Notes: generated from the sequence alone by a model not told the origin. A stretch of DNA of 64,000 bases from CAZFLM01 sp964519955 (GCA_964519955.1 CAZFLM010000001.1:124001-188000), one strand, 5' to 3'; counted from the stretch's first letter, positions 8,296 to 17,199 are shown. Translations and numbers: made by a program.

Positions 8296-8808
8296 ATGGC
8301 ACTGATCGAGCGTTACCGCCTGTGGTACGAGCACGAGCGCGACTGTAACGCGAAGACGCTGGCGATGCTAGAGAGTGTGCCGCCCACGCAGCGCGAGGAC
8401 CCACGCTTCGCCCGCGCCGTGTGCCTGGCCGCGCACCTGGCCGCCTGCCGCTGGAACTGGCTGCTGTTCCTGCGCGGCGAGGAGGGGCCGCTCGATCCGT
8501 GGTGGCAGGAGGACGCCACCATCGACGGGCTGCGCTCGCGGCATGCAGAGGTCGAGGCGGCGTGGTCGGAGTACCTGGCGGGCCTGACGGACGAGACGCT
8601 GGTGGCGGACTTCGAGTTCGCGGAATGCGGGCAGCGGTTCCGGTGGAACGTGGAAGGGCAGATCCACCAGCTCGCCGGCCACGCGGACTACCACCGAGGT
8701 CAGATCGCCCTGCTCGTTGACATGCTCGGCGGAGAGGCGGTCGAGACCGACTACGTGTACTGGGCCATCGACCGCGAGCCTCGGTATGGCGAGGTGGGTG
8801 AAGGGTGA
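8296..8808 (+). CDS. DinB family protein
   Basis: This 170-residue four-helix-bundle protein of the DinB/YfiT superfamily has three histidines in the expected metal-binding positions: AAHLAACRWNW near residue 41, and HQLAGHADYHRGQI near residues 121-134. Family members are metal-dependent transferases or hydrolases of small molecules such as thiol conjugates, but most, including this one, have no known substrate. The ATG follows GAGGAG with good spacing. It is divergent from the AraC-type regulator across a 148-bp gap, so that regulator could control it. A second DinB gene lies at 39685. Confidence 0.8.
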   Translation: MALIERYRLWYEHERDCNAKTLAMLESVPPTQREDPRFARAVCLAAHLAACRWNWLLFLRGEEGPLDPWWQEDATIDGLRSRHAEVEAAWSEYLAGLTDETLVADFEFAECGQRFRWNVEGQIHQLAGHADYHRGQIALLVDMLGGEAVETDYVYWAIDREPRYGEVGEG

Positions 8809-8827
8809 TAGCTCGGCGGCCGCATGC

Positions 8828-8833
8828 TACAAT
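8828..8833 (+). promoter_or_regulatory. Possible -10 element TACAAT before the transglutaminase-like gene
   Basis: TACAAT lies 41 nt upstream of the ATG at 8875 in a locally AT-richer stretch between two genes. No good -35 match is seen, so this is only a candidate. Confidence 0.25.
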
Positions 8834-8874
8834 AGCTCTCAGAGCCAGTTCGGCCCCCAAGGAGGCACCCATCG

Positions 8875-10146
8875 ATGCGTGCATTGCTCCCTGCTGCTGT
8901 TCTGTTGGCCCTGACTGCTGCCGGACGCGCCGGATGCCAGGGCGCCGCCCCACCGTCCACCTACGACGGCTGGTTCCAGGCCGCGGAGGCGGCGAAGGGC
9001 CGCGGCGACATGGCGGCGATGGAGGACGGGCTTCGGCACGCCCTGGAGTTGGGCGACGGCACCGAGTACGCGTGGCGCAGCCTGGCGTGGGCGCAGATGC
9101 GGCAGGGCAAGTGGAAGGAATCGCTCGCGTCGGCGCGGGAGAACGTGCGGCGCAACGGGGCCACGAGCTGGAGCCTGGAGCAGCTCTACGAATCGGCGAT
9201 GGCGGCGGGCGACGTGGCGCTGGCCAAGCGCGCGCTCGACGACGAAGAGCAGCTCCCCGCCGGCCGCCGCAACCGCGACCTGACCGCCGAGCGCAAGAGC
9301 CTGCGCGCGTGGACCAAGCCGACTGCCTACGACCTGACGTGGCAGATCAAGGTGAAGGACTACCAGCTTCAGAAGGGCGAACTGGTCATCAACACGCCAT
9401 TCCGCAACCACGCGTGGCAGACCGCGCAGGTGTGGGTGGAGGGCGCGCGCAAGTTCCGCATCGAGCAGGTGGGCGGGCGCGACGTGACGTTCATCGACCC
9501 CGGCAATTCTGGGACAGTGTTGCTCCGCGCCAAGATGACGCACAAGCCGCAGGTGCGCGGACCGGAGTTCGCCGCGCGCACCTCCACCGCCCCCATCCCT
9601 GCCGGGATGTCGTGTCTGCTCGGCCCCTTCAAGAACCGCGTGAACTACGACCCCGCCGACCCCGCCCTCGCGCCGGTGGTTGCGCCGCTGCGCAAGGGCA
9701 CGCCCGGTGAGCGGGTGCAAGCCGTGCTCGACTGGCTGGCCGCCAACATGAAGTACGTCGACGGCTTCCCGGACGACATCCCGACCATGCTGAAGACCGG
9801 CAAGGGAGTGTGCCACCACCAGAGCAACCTGATGGTCGCCATGTGCCGCGCGCTGGGGGTGCCGGCCATGGTGGCGCACGGGGTGCGGATCGCCGAGGGC
9901 GACGGCGAGATGAAGAACGCCGAGGGGTCGCACGGCTGGGTCGAGGTGTACCTGAACGGCGGGTGGGTCGGCGTAGAGCCGCTCAACCCGAACTCGCTGC
10001 GGATGTTCAACAGCGGGTACCTGATCGTGGACGCGACCGGCCGCGGCCCCTCGAACGACCACTTCCTGATGTACACGGGCGACGGCCGGCACATCGAGGG
10101 CATCCAGGGCCTACCGGTCTCCGGGCCGTACCACCTGGCCGACTGA
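8875..10146 (+). CDS. Secreted transglutaminase-like protein with N-terminal TPR-like helices
   Basis: This 423-residue protein begins with a hydrophobic export signal (RALLPAAVLLALTAAG). Helical TPR-like repeats follow at about residues 30-140, then a beta-rich region, then a transglutaminase-like core. The core shows GVCHHQSNLM with the presumed nucleophile Cys near residue 313 and SHGWVEVYL with the His near 353. The third triad position, usually Asp in a LDP-like motif, reads VEPLNP, so Glu may replace it. Bacterial members are often proteases or peptidoglycan/peptide-processing enzymes; the substrate here is unknown. The ribosome binding site AAGGAGG is strong. A family hairpin follows the stop. 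Confidence 0.8.
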   Translation: MRALLPAAVLLALTAAGRAGCQGAAPPSTYDGWFQAAEAAKGRGDMAAMEDGLRHALELGDGTEYAWRSLAWAQMRQGKWKESLASARENVRRNGATSWSLEQLYESAMAAGDVALAKRALDDEEQLPAGRRNRDLTAERKSLRAWTKPTAYDLTWQIKVKDYQLQKGELVINTPFRNHAWQTAQVWVEGARKFRIEQVGGRDVTFIDPGNSGTVLLRAKMTHKPQVRGPEFAARTSTAPIPAGMSCLLGPFKNRVNYDPADPALAPVVAPLRKGTPGERVQAVLDWLAANMKYVDGFPDDIPTMLKTGKGVCHHQSNLMVAMCRALGVPAMVAHGVRIAEGDGEMKNAEGSHGWVEVYLNGGWVGVEPLNPNSLRMFNSGYLIVDATGRGPSNDHFLMYTGDGRHIEGIQGLPVSGPYHLAD

Positions 10147-10174
10147 ACCCGGATCGTGCATGGGTGCCGTGGTG

Positions 10175-10196
10175 GGACGGGCGTCCCTGCCCGTCC
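10175..10196. repeat. Intergenic hairpin repeat (family A)
   Basis: The stem GGACGGGC pairs with GCCCGTCC around the loop GTCCCT. It lies between two convergent genes and could act as a bidirectional terminator. It is one of at least 22 related hairpins in the window. Confidence 0.85.
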
Positions 10197-10232
10197 AGTA
10201 CGACCCTCCAATGGGGCCGGCGCGTGCTGCCG

Positions 10233-11894
10233 CTACTCGCTGTTCGTCGGCCCCATGTCCCACGCGTCGACTGTGCGAAGCCGCGCGCCGCCGCCCTCCG
10301 CGAAGAACGCCACGCCGAGGCTGTCGGGCCGCACGGGGTAGATGCGCTGCGTGATGCACTGGCGGCCGTTCGCGTACACCTCCAGCACGGAGCGGTCCAC
10401 GTACACCCTCAGCTTCAGCAGCTCGCGGGGCGCCAGCTTGAGCGGCGCCACCTGGGCGCCTGGGTATCGCCGGTCCTCCGGCAGCCGCGCCAGGACGCCC
10501 TCGAAGCGATAGGCCGGGTACTTCACGCGCGGGTCGCTGCCTGACTTCGCGAACACCACGGCGAGCGTGCCGGCGGCGCGGTCGTACACCACCTCCGTCC
10601 GCTCCTCCCCGCCTGGCGAGCGGCGCACCACCACCCCGCATCGCAGCGCGCTACCTGGGTCGATGGTCAGGTCCAGCTCCAGGCCGTCGCCGCGAACGCC
10701 TTCAAGCAGGACCTCTCCAGCATCGGCCCGCACGTCGTTCATGCGCCGGTGGTTGTACCGCAGCGCATTCAGCTCGGGCGCCGGCTCGATCCGCAGGTCG
10801 CCGCCCTTCGAGAGCGAGAGGATCCTCGGCAGCGTCATCACGCCGGACCACCCGGACTCGCGCTCCCAATCGACGCCCCGGTGCTCGCCGATCCAGTCGA
10901 AGTACACGCGGCGTCCCTTCGCGTCCAGCAGCGTCCTCGCGCCGGCGAGCAGGCCGCCCTGCCAGTTCATCCGCCCGTGGACCTCCGGCACAAAGCGCTC
11001 CCCCTCCAGCCGGCCGAGGTAGTACTGCGTTCCCGCAAGGTGGCTGGCGAAGAGGAGCATGTGCTTGCTGCCGAGCGGGAAGAAGTCGGGAACCGCGCAG
11101 TCCTCGTCGTCCTCCGTCGCACGGGGGTTGGCCCGGTAGAATGGGGCGACGTACGACCAGTGCACCAGGTCGTCGGAGCGGAACAGGTAGAGCGTGTCGC
11201 CCAGCTCCGCCGGCCCCAGCACGCGGCCCAGCGGGTCGCGGTACTCCTTGCTCCAGTTGAAGCCGAACTGCGGCGTGGCGAACGGAGTGTTGGCCTCTAC
11301 CGCGTAGTAGTGGCCGTCCTGCCACCACGCGCACGGATCGAATACGCTGTACGCGCCGAAGCCCGGCTCCCCAGCGCGCGGCACCCGGATGACGGGGTTG
11401 CCGGGGTCCTTGGTCCAGTGGATGAGCAGGTCGTCCGTGCTCGTTGCGAGGCAGGTGCCGTCCGGCACGCCGTGGTAGATGAACGTGGGCACCCCTTCGC
11501 GGCTGACGAACGCGCCGCCGCTGAAGCACCCGTCGCGATCCGGCCCGCCGGGCGTGGGCGTCAGGGCGATGGGGTGGTGGACCCAGTGGACCAGGTCGAC
11601 GCTGGACGCGTGGCCCCACTGCATCCACTTCCAGTAGCCGCCCTCCGGGTTGCACTGATAGAAGACGTGGTAGCGCCCCTTCCAGTAGATCGCCCCGTTG
11701 ATGTCGTTCATCCAGCCGGCGGGCGGCAGGAAGTGGTACCTGGGCCGGTGCGGGTCGCTGCGCAGCTTCGCCTTCAGCTCCCAGCTTGCCGCGATCAACT
11801 GCTCGGTCCGCGCCGCACCGTCCTGCGCCCCCGCGCTCGCCGCCGCCATCGCCCCCACCACCACGGCGGCCAGCAGCACCGCGTTCGTCAGCAT
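10233..11894 (-). CDS. Secreted GH32-like beta-propeller glycosidase (NDING variant)
   Basis: This 553-residue protein has a signal peptide (residues 1-23, ending SAGAQ). A GH32 propeller follows: WMNDINGAIYWKGRYHVFYQ with the presumed nucleophile Asp at 64, where Ile replaces the usual Pro; QWGHASSVDLVHW; and CFSGG. The C-terminal sandwich has VDRSVLEVYANG. The RDP motif reads FDPC (residues 185-188). The EC motif reads EDDEDCAVPDFFPL, placing Asp 265 before Cys 266 instead of Glu. It resembles the gene at 2362 in these deviations. An exported fructan-active enzyme is the family expectation, but specificity is uncertain. The ATG at 11894 follows GAGGGGAG. Confidence 0.85.
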   Translation of the reverse strand: MLTNAVLLAAVVVGAMAAASAGAQDGAARTEQLIAASWELKAKLRSDPHRPRYHFLPPAGWMNDINGAIYWKGRYHVFYQCNPEGGYWKWMQWGHASSVDLVHWVHHPIALTPTPGGPDRDGCFSGGAFVSREGVPTFIYHGVPDGTCLATSTDDLLIHWTKDPGNPVIRVPRAGEPGFGAYSVFDPCAWWQDGHYYAVEANTPFATPQFGFNWSKEYRDPLGRVLGPAELGDTLYLFRSDDLVHWSYVAPFYRANPRATEDDEDCAVPDFFPLGSKHMLLFASHLAGTQYYLGRLEGERFVPEVHGRMNWQGGLLAGARTLLDAKGRRVYFDWIGEHRGVDWERESGWSGVMTLPRILSLSKGGDLRIEPAPELNALRYNHRRMNDVRADAGEVLLEGVRGDGLELDLTIDPGSALRCGVVVRRSPGGEERTEVVYDRAAGTLAVVFAKSGSDPRVKYPAYRFEGVLARLPEDRRYPGAQVAPLKLAPRELLKLRVYVDRSVLEVYANGRQCITQRIYPVRPDSLGVAFFAEGGGARLRTVDAWDMGPTNSE

Positions 11895-11944
11895 AATGGC
11901 CACTCCCCTCGTGTCTGCAGACGGCCGGCCAATCCAACATGGAG

Positions 11945-12009
11945 GGTGGCGCTCCGTCGGCACCGCGCCCTGCACAACGCCGTGGTGGGGCGGGCGTCCC
12001 TGCCCGCCC
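11945..12009. repeat. Two intergenic hairpin repeats (family A)
   Basis: The hairpin at 11945-11964 has stem GGTGGCG, loop CTCCGT and a 3' arm with one mismatch. The hairpin at 11988-12009 has stem GGGCGGGC, loop GTCCCT and arm GCCCGCCC. Both lie downstream of the aldo/keto reductase gene that ends at 12045. Confidence 0.85.
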
Positions 12010-12044
12010 AGCGCAACGCCGCGGCCGCTGCGGCCTCTGGCGTC

Positions 12045-13040
12045 CTACCGATCCACCATCGACATGGTGACCGGGTTGTAGCGGGGGCCGGAGACCTTGC
12101 CCGGCGCGAGCGCGTCGTCGAGCAGGGCCATCTGCGCCGCGTCGAGCGCCACCGAGACCGCCGCGGCGTTCTCCTCCAGGTACTTCACGCGCTTGGTGCC
12201 CGGGATCGGCACGATGTCCGGCCCCTTCGCCAGCAGCCAGGCGATCGCGACCTGCCCCGGCTTCACGCCCAGCGCCGCGGCCACCTCGCGCACGACGTCC
12301 GCCGCCCGCATGTTCGCGTCGAAGTTCGCGCCCTGGTAGCGCGGATCGCCGCGGCGGAAGTCGCCCTCCGGGTACTCCTCGGCGCGCTTCACCTGGCCTG
12401 TCAGGAAGCCCCGCCCCAACGGCGAGAACGGCACCAGGCCGATGCCCAGCTCCCGCAGCACCGGGATGATCTCCGCCTCCAGGTTCCGCTCCCACAGCGA
12501 GTACTCGCTCTGCAGCGCGGTGACCGGGTGAACGGCATGGGCGCGCCGGATGTTGGCGATGCCCGCCTCCGAGAGGCCGAAGTAGCGCACCTTGCCCGCC
12601 GCGACCAGTTCAGCCACCGTGCCGGCCACATCCTCCATCGGCACGTTGGGGTCGACGCGGTGCTGGTAGAGCAGGTCGATGCGGTCCGTCTGCAGCCGCC
12701 GCAGCGACGCCTCGACCACCTCGCGGATGTGCTCGGGCCGGCTGTCGCGATCGGTGCCGGCCATCTTGCCATCCACGATGCGGAAGCCGAACTTGGTGGC
12801 CAGCACGACCTCGTCGCGCCGCCCCTTCAGCGCCCGCCCGAGCAGCTCCTCATTGATGAACGGTCCATACACCTCCGCCGTGTCGAGGAACGTACACCCC
12901 AACTCGATGGCCCGGTTGATGGTCGCGATCGACTCGGTCTCGTCCGCCGGCCCATAACTCTGGCTCATTCCCATGCAGCCCAGGCCGACGGCCGACACCT
13001 CCAGCCCCTGGCTCCCGAGCCTGCGTTTCGGTAAGCTCAC
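12045..13040 (-). CDS. Aldo/keto reductase (AKR13-like)
   Basis: This 331-residue NADPH-dependent TIM-barrel reductase starts with RRLGSQGLEVSAVGLGCMGM, as in the group of plant/yeast-type aldo/keto reductases. The tetrad is visible: Asp and Tyr in FLDTAEVYG, Lys in LATKFGF, His in LLYQHRVD. The cofactor-binding end shows IPGTKRVKYLEEN. It probably reduces sugar-derived or other aldehydes in the cytoplasm. The GTG at 13040 was preferred because AGGAGG lies 6 nt upstream; the ATG two codons earlier directly abuts that site. It is one of three distinct aldo/keto reductases within 5 kb. Confidence 0.9.
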   Translation of the reverse strand: MSLPKRRLGSQGLEVSAVGLGCMGMSQSYGPADETESIATINRAIELGCTFLDTAEVYGPFINEELLGRALKGRRDEVVLATKFGFRIVDGKMAGTDRDSRPEHIREVVEASLRRLQTDRIDLLYQHRVDPNVPMEDVAGTVAELVAAGKVRYFGLSEAGIANIRRAHAVHPVTALQSEYSLWERNLEAEIIPVLRELGIGLVPFSPLGRGFLTGQVKRAEEYPEGDFRRGDPRYQGANFDANMRAADVVREVAAALGVKPGQVAIAWLLAKGPDIVPIPGTKRVKYLEENAAAVSVALDAAQMALLDDALAPGKVSGPRYNPVTMSMVDR

Positions 13041-13082
13041 AACCATCCTCCTCTAGCCCATCATCGGCGCGGACCGAACGCC

Positions 13083-13389
13083 CGGTCGGCACGGAGGCCG
13101 ACCCTCCAGGGCCAGGCGATGCCACGGAACGAGGACGACGGCCGCCCGACCTGGACCGCCGCCGCCCTCGGCGGCACCCGCACCACCTGCGGCCACGCAC
13201 CCGTCCGCGAGGACGGCCGGCGGCACGCCACGATGCCGGTGGTTTCACACCACCGGTGCGCCCGGTCGGCACGAAGGCCGACCCTCCAGGGCCACCCGAG
13301 CAGCCCGACCTGGACCGCCGCCGCCCTCGGCGGCACCCGCACCAACCCCTCGCCCCGCACCCGTCCGCGAGGACGGCCGGCGGAACGCC
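13083..13389. repeat. 307-bp intergenic repeat, copy 1
   Basis: This unit is repeated without visible difference 359 bp further on. It contains two family A hairpins (13084-13103, loop ACGGAG; 13264-13283, loop ACGAAG). It also has a GCCGCCG-CCCT-CGGCGGC hairpin, a CCGTCC-GCGA-GGACGG hairpin with a GNRA-type loop, and a CCGGTGGT/ACCACCGG stem. The whole 742-bp gap 13041-13782 consists of this material; I see no gene in it, and open frames across it are by-products of GC richness. Confidence 0.9.
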
Positions 13390-13401
13390 CAGTTCCTGGA
13401 G

Positions 13402-13421
13402 GGTGGCGCTCCGTCGCCACC
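13402..13421. repeat. Intergenic hairpin repeat (family A) between the 307-bp copies
   Basis: Stem GGTGGCG and arm CGCCACC enclose the loop CTCCGT. Confidence 0.85.
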
Positions 13422-13441
13422 GCGTTCGGCACCGGTGCACT

Positions 13442-13748
13442 CGGTCGGCACGGAGGCCGACCCTCCAGGGCCAGGCGATGCCACGGAACGAGGACGACGG
13501 CCGCCCGACCTGGACCGCCGCCGCCCTCGGCGGCACCCGCACCACCTGCGGCCACGCACCCGTCCGCGAGGACGGCCGGCGGCACGCCACGATGCCGGTG
13601 GTTTCACACCACCGGTGCGCCCGGTCGGCACGAAGGCCGACCCTCCAGGGCCACCCGAGCAGCCCGACCTGGACCGCCGCCGCCCTCGGCGGCACCCGCA
13701 CCAACCCCTCGCCCCGCACCCGTCCGCGAGGACGGCCGGCGGAACGCC
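13442..13748. repeat. 307-bp intergenic repeat, copy 2
   Basis: By eye it is identical to 13083-13389. Its family A hairpins are at 13443-13462 and 13623-13642. A third, shorter and diverged relative lies at 21145-21290. Confidence 0.9.
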
Positions 13749-13782
13749 ACGCTGCCGGTGGTTTCACACCACCGGACCTACC

Positions 13783-14841
13783 CTACTCCGACTTGAGCGA
13801 CGCCATGTCGATCGAGAACCGGTACTTCACGTCCGACTTCAGCATCCGCTCGTAGGCCTCGTTGATCTTCTGGATCGGGATCACCTCGACGTCGGCGGTG
13901 ATGTTGTGCGCGCCGCAGAAGTCCAGCATCTCCTGCGTCTCCGCGATGCCGCCGATGAGCGAGCCGGATACGCTGCGCCGCCCGAAGAGGAGCGCCGGGC
14001 CATAGAGGTCGAAGGTCTTCTCCGGCGCGCCCACCAGCGTCAGGTTGCCGTCGACGCCGAGCAGGTTCACGTACGCGTTCAGATCGTGCGGCGCCGCGAC
14101 CGTGTCCAGGATGAAGTCGAAGCTGCCGGCGTGCTTCGCCATCTCGTCGGCGTTGCGGGAGATGACCACCTCGTCCGCGCCGAGCCGCTTGGCGTCCTCG
14201 ACCTTGCTCGGCGAGGTGGTGAAGACGACCACGTGCGCGCCGAACGCGTCGCCGAACTTGACGCCCATGTGTCCCAGCCCGCCGATGCCGACCACGCCGA
14301 CCTTCTTGCCCGGCCCCACGTTCCAGTGGCGCATCGGCGAGTAGGTGGTGATGCCGGCGCAGAGCAGCGGGGCGACCCCGGCCAGGTCCAGGTTGCCGGG
14401 GACCGTCAACACAAACGCCTCGTCCACCACGATGCTGTCGGAGTAGCCGCCGTACGTCACGCCGCCGAGGTGCTTGTCCGGCGAGTTGTACGTCATCACC
14501 ATGTTGGGGCAGAACTGCTCCAGCCCGGCCTTGCAGTTCGGGCACGTATGGTCCGAGTCGACCAGGCAGCCGACGCCCACGACGTCACCCGGCTTCACCT
14601 TGGCGACGCCCGACCCGACCTGCGTGACGCGGCCGACGATCTCATGGCCGGGAACGCACGGGTAGGTGGTCGGCGCGAAGCTGCTCCACTCGTTGCGAGC
14701 CTGGTGCAGGTCGGAGTGGCAGATGCCGCAGAACAGGATCTCGATCTGCACGTCGCGATCGGTCGTCTCGCGGCGCGCGATCGTGGTCGAGGCCAACGGC
14801 GACGTGGCGCTTGCGGCTGCATAGGCCTTGGCGTTGTACAT
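13783..14841 (-). CDS. Zinc-dependent NADP alcohol dehydrogenase (cinnamyl-alcohol/YahK type)
   Basis: This 352-residue medium-chain dehydrogenase oxidises alcohols or reduces aldehydes, usually with NADP(H). Catalytic zinc ligands are in GICHSDLH and PGHEIVG. The structural zinc cysteines are spread over CLVDSDHTCPNCKAG and EQFC. The nucleotide fold shows GIGGLGHMGVKFG. Length and motifs match the family that includes E. coli YahK. The ATG at 14841 is preceded by AAAGGAG at 10 nt. It is followed, in the direction of transcription, by the repeat cluster 13041-13782. It forms a redox block with aldo/keto reductases at 12045, 14902 and 16165. Confidence 0.93.
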   Translation of the reverse strand: MYNAKAYAAASATSPLASTTIARRETTDRDVQIEILFCGICHSDLHQARNEWSSFAPTTYPCVPGHEIVGRVTQVGSGVAKVKPGDVVGVGCLVDSDHTCPNCKAGLEQFCPNMVMTYNSPDKHLGGVTYGGYSDSIVVDEAFVLTVPGNLDLAGVAPLLCAGITTYSPMRHWNVGPGKKVGVVGIGGLGHMGVKFGDAFGAHVVVFTTSPSKVEDAKRLGADEVVISRNADEMAKHAGSFDFILDTVAAPHDLNAYVNLLGVDGNLTLVGAPEKTFDLYGPALLFGRRSVSGSLIGGIAETQEMLDFCGAHNITADVEVIPIQKINEAYERMLKSDVKYRFSIDMASLKSE

Positions 14842-14901
14842 GTCGATGAAGCTCCTTTATGCTTGTTGCGTTTCCGGAATGTACGGGCGATGGCGAAGGC
14901 G

Positions 14902-16050
14902 CTACGCCGACGGCGCCAGCAGGGCATGCACCTTTGGCATCCACTCGCTGATCGGGATCTTCTGCGGGCACTTCGGCGCGCACTCGTCGCAGGCGATGCA
15001 GGCCGACGCCCGCTCCGTCTCGCCGTAGAACGCAGAATACCGCAGGCGCGAGATCGCCAGGTCGTCATACAGGTGCGCGTGGTTGTAGAACCCGAAGTTG
15101 CCCGGGATGTTGACGCCTGTCGGGCAGGGCATGCAGTACTCGCAGCTCGTACACGGGATGACAGTCCTGGCCCTGTAGCGCTCGCGAGCTGCCGCGATGA
15201 CCGCCTGCTCCGCCGCCCCGAAGGCGCCAGGTCGAGCACGCTCGGCTACCTGCAGGTTCTCCTCGACCTGCTCCATCGTGCTCATGCCGCTGAGCACCAC
15301 GGACACCTGTGGGTGGTCCCACACCCAGCCCAGCGCCCACTCCGCCGGCGAGCGCTGCGCGTCGAAGCGCTCCATCTCCGCCAGCACATCCGCGGGAGGA
15401 GTGGCGAGGCGTCCGCCCAGCAGCGGCTCCATCGCGACAACGCCGAGCCCCTTGCGCGCGGCCAGGTCGAGCCCCTTCGTGCCCGCCTGATTCTCGATGT
15501 CCATGTAGTTGTACTGGATCTGGCAGAACGACCAGTCGTGCGCGGACACGATCTCCTCGAATGCGGAGTAGCCGTCGTGGAACGAGAAGCCGACGTGGCC
15601 GACCCGCCCATCGCGCCGGGCCTTGTCCGCCTGGGCCAGAAGATCGTGCGGCAGCACGGTGTCGGTCCAGCGAGCCCGGTTCAGAGCATGGAGGAGGTAG
15701 AAGTCGATATGGTCCGTGCCAAGCCTCTTGAGCTGCTCCGCGAGGAGCCGGTCGAAGTCGGCCGGGTCTTGGACGAGCCAGACGGGAAGCTTGGTGGCAA
15801 CCCGCACCCGCTCGCGGTACCCGTCGCGAAGCGCCGCCCCAACCACGCGCTCGCTGGCGCCGCCATGGTACGGGTAGGCGGTGTCCAGGTAGTTCACCCC
15901 GCCGTCGATCGCTCGGCGGATCATCCGGACCGCCTCGGCCTCGTCGATGTTCGGGCTCATCGGCCGCCCGTCGGTGGTCGGCAGGCGCATGCACCCGAAT
16001 CCCAGCGCCGATGCCTGCCAGTCCAGCTTCCCGAAGTTGCGATACTGCAT
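14902..16050 (-). CDS. Aldo/keto reductase with C-terminal 4Fe-4S ferredoxin domain
   Basis: The N-terminal 260 residues form an aldo/keto reductase barrel (MQYRNFGKLDWQASALGFGCM; YLDTAYPYHG; ATKLPVW; YLLHALN). The C-terminal part carries CTSCEYCMPCPTGVNIPG and CIACDECAPKCPQKIPISEW, two cysteine clusters for iron-sulfur centres. Such fused proteins are widespread in anaerobes and facultative bacteria and are thought to take electrons from ferredoxin-like donors; physiological substrates are mostly unknown. The ATG at 16050 was preferred over an upstream in-frame ATG because GGAGAG precedes it and the protein then begins as its relatives do. Predicted length is 382 residues. Confidence 0.9.
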   Translation of the reverse strand: MQYRNFGKLDWQASALGFGCMRLPTTDGRPMSPNIDEAEAVRMIRRAIDGGVNYLDTAYPYHGGASERVVGAALRDGYRERVRVATKLPVWLVQDPADFDRLLAEQLKRLGTDHIDFYLLHALNRARWTDTVLPHDLLAQADKARRDGRVGHVGFSFHDGYSAFEEIVSAHDWSFCQIQYNYMDIENQAGTKGLDLAARKGLGVVAMEPLLGGRLATPPADVLAEMERFDAQRSPAEWALGWVWDHPQVSVVLSGMSTMEQVEENLQVAERARPGAFGAAEQAVIAAARERYRARTVIPCTSCEYCMPCPTGVNIPGNFGFYNHAHLYDDLAISRLRYSAFYGETERASACIACDECAPKCPQKIPISEWMPKVHALLAPSA

Positions 16051-16125
16051 GTCTCTCCTAGCCTCCGAATGCCTGCGCGCGCCCATCCGGCGGGCGCCTG
16101 GCGCGGCCAATGTGTGAGCCTTACC

Positions 16126-16147
16126 GGACGGGCCCGGGGGCCCATCC
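16126..16147. repeat. Intergenic hairpin repeat (family A, reverse orientation)
   Basis: GGACGGGC pairs with GCCCATCC around CCGGGG. The flank CACCAC is the complement of the GTGGTG found beside other copies. It lies just after the 3' end of the gene at 16165. Confidence 0.75.
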
Positions 16148-16164
16148 CACCACGGCTGCCCTGC

Positions 16165-17049
16165 CTAGTCTCCTACCTTGATGCCGAGCATCTGCTCGTT
16201 GCGCGCGTCGGGGTCCGGGCCGCCGCGCACGCCGGTGTCGAGCGCATCGATAGCCGCCACTTCGTCGGGCGTCAGGCTGAAGCCGAACACGTCGATGTTC
16301 TCCGCGATCCGCTCCGGCCGCACCGACTTCGGGATGGCCGAGACGCCGTGCTCGATGTGCCAGCGGAGCACGATCTGCGCGGGCGTCTTCCCGTACTTCG
16401 CCGCGATGGCGCCGATCAGAGGGCTGGCGAGCGGGTCGCGGCCTACCGCCGGCCGCCGCCGGTCGATACCGCCGATCGGCGACCATGCCTGCGTGACGAT
16501 GCCGAGGTGGGCGTCCGCTTCGCGCAGCTCCCGCTGAAAGAGGAACGGGTGCATCTCCACCTGGTTCACCGCCGGCACAACCTCGGCGCACGCCAGGAGC
16601 CGCGTCAGGTGCGCCGGGGTGAAGTTGCTCACGCCGATGGCCCGCACCCGCCCCTCCGCCAGCAGCCCCTCGGCAGCGCGGTACGAGGCCACCGTCGCGT
16701 CGAAGTCCCAGGGCACCGGCCAATGCAGCAGGTAGAGGTCCACGTAGTCGAGGCCCAGACGGCGCAGGCTGGCATCGAAGGCGCGCCGCGCTGCGTCGCA
16801 CCCGTAGTCGCTCACCCAGAGCTTCGTCGAGACGAACAGCTCCGCGCGCTCGAGCCCGCTGCCCCGGATGCCCTCGCCAACCTGCCGCTCGTTCCGGTAC
16901 ACCGCGGCCGTGTCGATGAGCCGGTACCCGGCGGCAAGGGCGCACTCCACGGCGGGTGCCGTGTGCTCCTCGGAGCGGAAGACGCCTAGCCCAAGCGCGG
17001 GCATCTCGACGCCGTTGTTCAAGGTAGTTGTGGTGCTCTTGCCAGTCAC
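16165..17049 (-). CDS. Aldo/keto reductase (AKR5, 2,5-diketo-gluconate reductase-like)
   Basis: This 294-residue barrel enzyme has the AKR5 signature ALGLGVFRSEEHTAPAVECAL, then LIDTAAVYRNERQVGEGI with Asp and Tyr of the tetrad, STKLWVSDYG with Lys, and YLLHWPVPW with His. The C-terminal cofactor segment is SAIPKSVRPERIAENIDVFGF. It probably reduces keto-sugars or small aldehydes with NADPH in the cytoplasm. A GTG at 17049 gives the usual length; an ATG 16 codons upstream is possible but has no better ribosome binding site. It is divergent from the GH32 gene at 17200. Confidence 0.88.
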   Translation of the reverse strand: MTGKSTTTTLNNGVEMPALGLGVFRSEEHTAPAVECALAAGYRLIDTAAVYRNERQVGEGIRGSGLERAELFVSTKLWVSDYGCDAARRAFDASLRRLGLDYVDLYLLHWPVPWDFDATVASYRAAEGLLAEGRVRAIGVSNFTPAHLTRLLACAEVVPAVNQVEMHPFLFQRELREADAHLGIVTQAWSPIGGIDRRRPAVGRDPLASPLIGAIAAKYGKTPAQIVLRWHIEHGVSAIPKSVRPERIAENIDVFGFSLTPDEVAAIDALDTGVRGGPDPDARNEQMLGIKVGD

Positions 17050-17199
17050 GTGTTCTGTCTTCCGTTCCGGCGCGCCGAACGGGCACCCGCGCGGCACTGG
17101 TATGCTGAGAGCAAGCTACCCGGTCGAGGCGGGAGCATGCAAGCGGCGGAGGGCGCCCCGGCGGTCAAAGGCGCCGCAGCAGGCCCAGGAGGGCCCTCA

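Noticed and set aside
13083..13748. CRISPR array
   Set aside because: The repeats are 307 bp long with only one 52-bp interval between them; there are no short regular repeats and no cas genes.
13435..16989. 1184-codon plus-strand frame
   Set aside because: It runs through the repeat cluster and antisense to an alcohol dehydrogenase and two reductases, so it is a GC-driven artefact.
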